Source: an uncultured Clostridia bacterium (GTDB lineage: Bacteria > Bacillota > Clostridia > UBA1381). From it: a stretch of 7,937 nt of DNA. How positions within the stretch are numbered: position 1 is the first letter of the stretch; the number at the start of each line of letters is the position of its first letter. Below the pieces are notes generated by a model. The model did no database searches. It saw only the letters and a program-made list of their open reading frames with translations, and was not told where the DNA came from. Positions 5,513-7,937 of this stretch are shown here, in pieces. Made by a program: the position numbers and the translations under genes. The stretch lies in contig CALXUL010000196.1 of NCBI GenBank assembly GCA_944391635.1, forward strand, positions 1 to 7,937, read 5' to 3'.

Positions 5513-6793
5513 ATGAAAAAATACAGTCAGATGAGTGCGGAAGAACTTTTAAACGAAAAAAATGCACTCCAGGAAAAATTTGAACAAGTAAAGGCGGAAG
5601 GCTTAAAGCTCGATATGTCACGCGGAAAGCCGTCAACCGAACAGCTTAACCTGTCAATGGGTATGATGGATATTTTAAACAGCAGCTCAGAGTTGGTAAG
5701 CGACGGAGTAGACTGCCGTAACTACGGTGTTCTTTGCGGAATCCACGATGCCAAGAAGCTTCTTGCCGACATGATTGAAGTGCCTATTGATAATGTTATA
5801 ATTTACGGCAATTCAAGCCTCAATGTTATGTATGATACAATTTCACGTTCATATACACACGGTGTTTTGGGAAATACTCCTTGGTGCAAACTTGATAAAG
5901 TAAAGTTTTTGTGCCCGGTGCCGGGTTATGACAGGCATTTTGCCATAACTGAATTTTTTGGGATTGAAATGATAAATGTACCTATGCTTCCCACAGGTCC
6001 GGATATGGACATGGTCGAGGATTTGGTAAGTAAAGATGAATCAATAAAAGGAATCTGGTGTGTACCTAAATATTCCAATCCTCAAGGCATTACCTATTCA
6101 GATGAAACAGTATACCGTTTTGCTAACCTAAAACCCGCTGCAAAGGATTTTAGAATTTACTGGGATAACGCGTATGGTGTACATCATCTTTATGATTATA
6201 AACAAGACTACCTTGTTGAAATACTTGACGCCTGCACAAAAGCCGGCAATCCTGATATTGTATATAAATTCTGTTCTACTTCAAAAATCAGTTTCCCCGG
6301 CTCTGGTGTTGCTGCAATAGCTGCATCTGACAGGAATATTGAGGAGATAAAAAACCAGCTGACTTTTCAAACAATCGGGCATGATAAATTGAATCAGCTA
6401 CGCCATGTAAGATTCTTTAAGGACATGGACGGCGTGGTAGAACATATGAGAAAACACGCAAATATTTTGAGACCAAAATTTGAAATGGTTTGCAATACCC
6501 TCAAAAATGAACTTGGCGGTCTTGACTTAGGAAGCTGGATTGAGCCTAAGGGGGGATATTTCATATCCTTTGATTCACTTGAAGGCTGCGCAAAGGCTAT
6601 TGTTGCAAAATGCAAAGAAGCCGGAATTACTATGACCGGCGCTGGCGCAACATACCCTTACGGTAAAGACCCGAAAGACAGCAATATTCGTATTGCTCCT
6701 TCATATCCAACCCTTCCCGAGCTTAAAAAAGCAATGGAAGTATTTACACTTTGCGTAAAGCTTGTTAGTATTGACAAATTCATCAATAAATAA
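5513..6793 (+). CDS. Aspartate aminotransferase, type Ic (AspT-like), PLP-dependent
   Basis: A 426-residue fold-type-I aminotransferase that would interconvert aspartate plus 2-oxoglutarate and oxaloacetate plus glutamate in the cytoplasm. It closely follows the pattern recalled for Corynebacterium AspT: LKLDMSRGKPS (31-41), CRNYGVLCGI (68-77), GNSSLNVMYD (99-108), CPVPGYDRHFAITE (134-147), PKYSNPQG (185-192), WDNAYGVHHL (217-226), the PLP-lysine motif STSKISFPGSG with Lys258, and NIRIAPS (391-397) whose Arg393 should bind the substrate carboxylate. Asn189, Asp218 and Tyr221 are the expected PLP contacts. All catalytic residues are present and the length is normal. It is monocistronic, with its own promoter and terminator. 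This subgroup is often annotated only as class I/II aminotransferase; substrate choice is inferred from the family. Confidence 0.9.
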   Translation: MKKYSQMSAEELLNEKNALQEKFEQVKAEGLKLDMSRGKPSTEQLNLSMGMMDILNSSSELVSDGVDCRNYGVLCGIHDAKKLLADMIEVPIDNVIIYGNSSLNVMYDTISRSYTHGVLGNTPWCKLDKVKFLCPVPGYDRHFAITEFFGIEMINVPMLPTGPDMDMVEDLVSKDESIKGIWCVPKYSNPQGITYSDETVYRFANLKPAAKDFRIYWDNAYGVHHLYDYKQDYLVEILDACTKAGNPDIVYKFCSTSKISFPGSGVAAIAASDRNIEEIKNQLTFQTIGHDKLNQLRHVRFFKDMDGVVEHMRKHANILRPKFEMVCNTLKNELGGLDLGSWIEPKGGYFISFDSLEGCAKAIVAKCKEAGITMTGAGATYPYGKDPKDSNIRIAPSYPTLPELKKAMEVFTLCVKLVSIDKFINK

Positions 6794-6799
6794 TATGTA

Positions 6800-6840
6800 A
6801 AAGAAGCTGATTTTATTAAGGAATCAGCTTCTTTATTTTA
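6800..6840 (+). terminator. Terminator of the aminotransferase gene
   Basis: AAAGAAGCTGATT (6800-6812) pairs perfectly over 13 bp with AATCAGCTTCTTT (6822-6834) around a 9-nt loop, followed by ATTTTA. It starts 6 nt after the stop codon. The stem is symmetrical and could also act weakly on minus-strand transcripts that pass the neighbouring terminator. Confidence 0.88.
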
Positions 6841-6873
6841 AAAACAAAATCCATCCGTTTTTAGAATGGATTT
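6841..6873 (-). terminator. Terminator of the ireB-phosphatase operon
   Basis: Minus strand: AAATCCATTC (6864-6873) pairs with GGATGGATTT (6847-6856), 10 bp with one G-U, loop of 7 nt, then TGTTTTT. It begins 2 nt after the phosphatase stop codon. Together with the plus-strand hairpin at 6800-6834 it forms a convergent terminator pair. Confidence 0.8.
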
Positions 6874-6875
6874 CG

Positions 6876-7631
6876 TTACAGTTTTAATTTGTCAAAAAAA
6901 CCAAGCTTAGGAAATTTACAACGTTTTTCAATACTTTTATTGTCCAAAACAAGTAAAGCATTCTTTTTAATATGCTCGGAAAAACTCGTCCCAAACCTTT
7001 CTTCTATAATTCCATACGCTTCCTTTAAATGATTACTGCGTTCTTTTAAATTGTGCATATCACTGCCAAGCAAATGTACATATCCGTCATAAAACATTTG
7101 CAGAAGCTCTTTTCGCATTGCTTTATGAAGAAACGCATCCGCATTAACCTGAAATATTGGGTCTAATGCTTTTAAATGATGAAATTCGCTTCTATATCTC
7201 AAAAAACGCTCAATATGCGCCATAATCGGACGAAGACCCATAACTCCAATATTGTAGACTGCTTCATAATGATCCTGAGACCATGATGAATACGGCATTT
7301 CCAAAAGTATATAATTTGTCCCGTCTATTGCCAGCTTTTGCACCGAATCATAGTTTCCTATATAAGGTTTCAAATGTACCTCGCATCCAAGACGAATTTT
7401 AGGAAATTCCCCGCCGTCCTTTGACATAGCCTCAAGCAGCACTGTATATGCGCGTTTTCTGCGCTCTATAAACTTATCAATATCACTTTCATCGTCAATA
7501 TAAATATGTGATGTAGACACAACTGTATCAATACCGTCAGCATATGCTCCCTTTAACATTTCCAACGCCATATCGGTATTTCTTGCCCCATCATCTATGC
7601 CAGGAAGAATGTGCGAATGAAAATCAATCAT
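6876..7631 (-). CDS. CpsB/CapC (YwqE)-family tyrosine-protein phosphatase, PHP domain
   Basis: A 251-residue PHP-fold metallo-phosphatase. The metal-binding signatures are all present: DFHSHILPGIDDGA (3-16), SHIY with His42, GCEV with Glu84, AHIER with His139 and GSDMHN with Asp191 and His193. Enzymes of this family (CpsB, YwqE) dephosphorylate tyrosines on bacterial tyrosine kinases that control capsule and exopolysaccharide export, using manganese or similar metals. The usual AHPER is AHIER here and the second motif is SHIY rather than the commoner HHY/HHH type; the ligands themselves are kept. The start is ATG 7629-7631, with GGGAGGG (7637-7643) 5 nt upstream. It lies 20 nt downstream of ireB, clearly in one operon. 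No kinase or capsule gene is in view, so its substrate is open. Confidence 0.88.
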   Translation of the reverse strand: MIDFHSHILPGIDDGARNTDMALEMLKGAYADGIDTVVSTSHIYIDDESDIDKFIERRKRAYTVLLEAMSKDGGEFPKIRLGCEVHLKPYIGNYDSVQKLAIDGTNYILLEMPYSSWSQDHYEAVYNIGVMGLRPIMAHIERFLRYRSEFHHLKALDPIFQVNADAFLHKAMRKELLQMFYDGYVHLLGSDMHNLKERSNHLKEAYGIIEERFGTSFSEHIKKNALLVLDNKSIEKRCKFPKLGFFDKLKL

Positions 7632-7651
7632 ATCTACCCTCCCATCATCTC

Positions 7652-7906
7652 TTAAAGAGTTTTTATATACGACTTTACAAGTTCCTCCAACAATTCATCA
7701 CGCTCTACGCGTACAATTTTGCCACGTGCTCCGTTATAGCTTGTTATATATGTCGGGTCACCGGACAAAATATAACCAACTATCTGACTTATAGGATCAT
7801 ACCCCTTAACCTTCAGCGCCTCATACACATCAGTCATTATGTCATGCACTTCCTGTGCCTTATCAAACTCAAGCTTCCATTTCAATGTTTCGTTATTGTC
7901 GATCAT
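7652..7906 (-). CDS. ireB: IreB family regulatory phosphoprotein (UPF0297)
   Basis: An 84-residue protein with the family core VYEALKVKGYDPISQIVGYI (27-46), then LSGDPTYITSYNGAR (47-61) and RDELLEELVKSYI at the end. In Enterococcus faecalis IreB is a small cytoplasmic protein phosphorylated on N-terminal threonines by the PASTA kinase IreK, and it affects cephalosporin resistance. Thr7 in the segment NNETLKWKLEF is the likely equivalent site here (inference from position). The start is ATG 7904-7906, with AGAGGTG (7914-7920) 7 nt upstream. In many Firmicutes this gene sits between alaS and ruvX; here the next gene is a PHP phosphatase, and what lies upstream is outside the window. Confidence 0.92.
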   Translation of the reverse strand: MIDNNETLKWKLEFDKAQEVHDIMTDVYEALKVKGYDPISQIVGYILSGDPTYITSYNGARGKIVRVERDELLEELVKSYIKTL

Positions 7907-7937
7907 CTGTCCTCACCTCTTTATTATTTATCAGTTT

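Overview
The window reads as chromosomal DNA from an AT-rich member of the class Clostridia (Firmicutes). The signs are strong GGAGG-type ribosome binding sites, TTGAAA/TATAAT promoters with 17-bp spacers, a small DUF4250 protein, an IreB homologue, a yhbY-nadD gene pair and an SLH-anchored surface protein. No mobile element, CRISPR array, rRNA or tRNA gene is visible. Finer taxonomy cannot be read from these genes.

Left part (1-1171, minus strand): a housekeeping operon trmB-yhbY-nadD, i.e. tRNA m7G46 methyltransferase, a ribosome-associated CRM-domain protein and the first 42 residues of nicotinate-nucleotide adenylyltransferase (cut by the window edge). It has its own sigma-A-type promoter. 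trmB and yhbY overlap by 14 nt.

Centre (1197-5081, minus strand): a 1141-residue secreted protein, with signal peptide, degenerate Ig-like modules, a Big_2 domain, a transcobalamin/intrinsic-factor-like beta-grasp domain (DUF4430) and three C-terminal SLH domains. Its roughly 365-nt leader holds a clear cobalamin riboswitch followed by an intrinsic terminator. Riboswitch and domain together point to a vitamin-B12-repressed, cell-wall-anchored corrinoid-binding protein. This is the most interesting feature of the window.

Right of centre (plus strand): a 59-residue DUF4250 protein (5152-5331) transcribed divergently from the riboswitch gene, then a type-Ic (AspT-like) aspartate aminotransferase (5513-6793) with its own promoter and terminator.

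Right part (minus strand): ireB (UPF0297, a substrate of the PASTA-kinase signalling system in Enterococcus) followed by a CpsB/YwqE-type PHP-domain phosphatase. Their terminator faces that of the aminotransferase. The ireB promoter, if it is not co-transcribed with a gene further right, lies outside the window.
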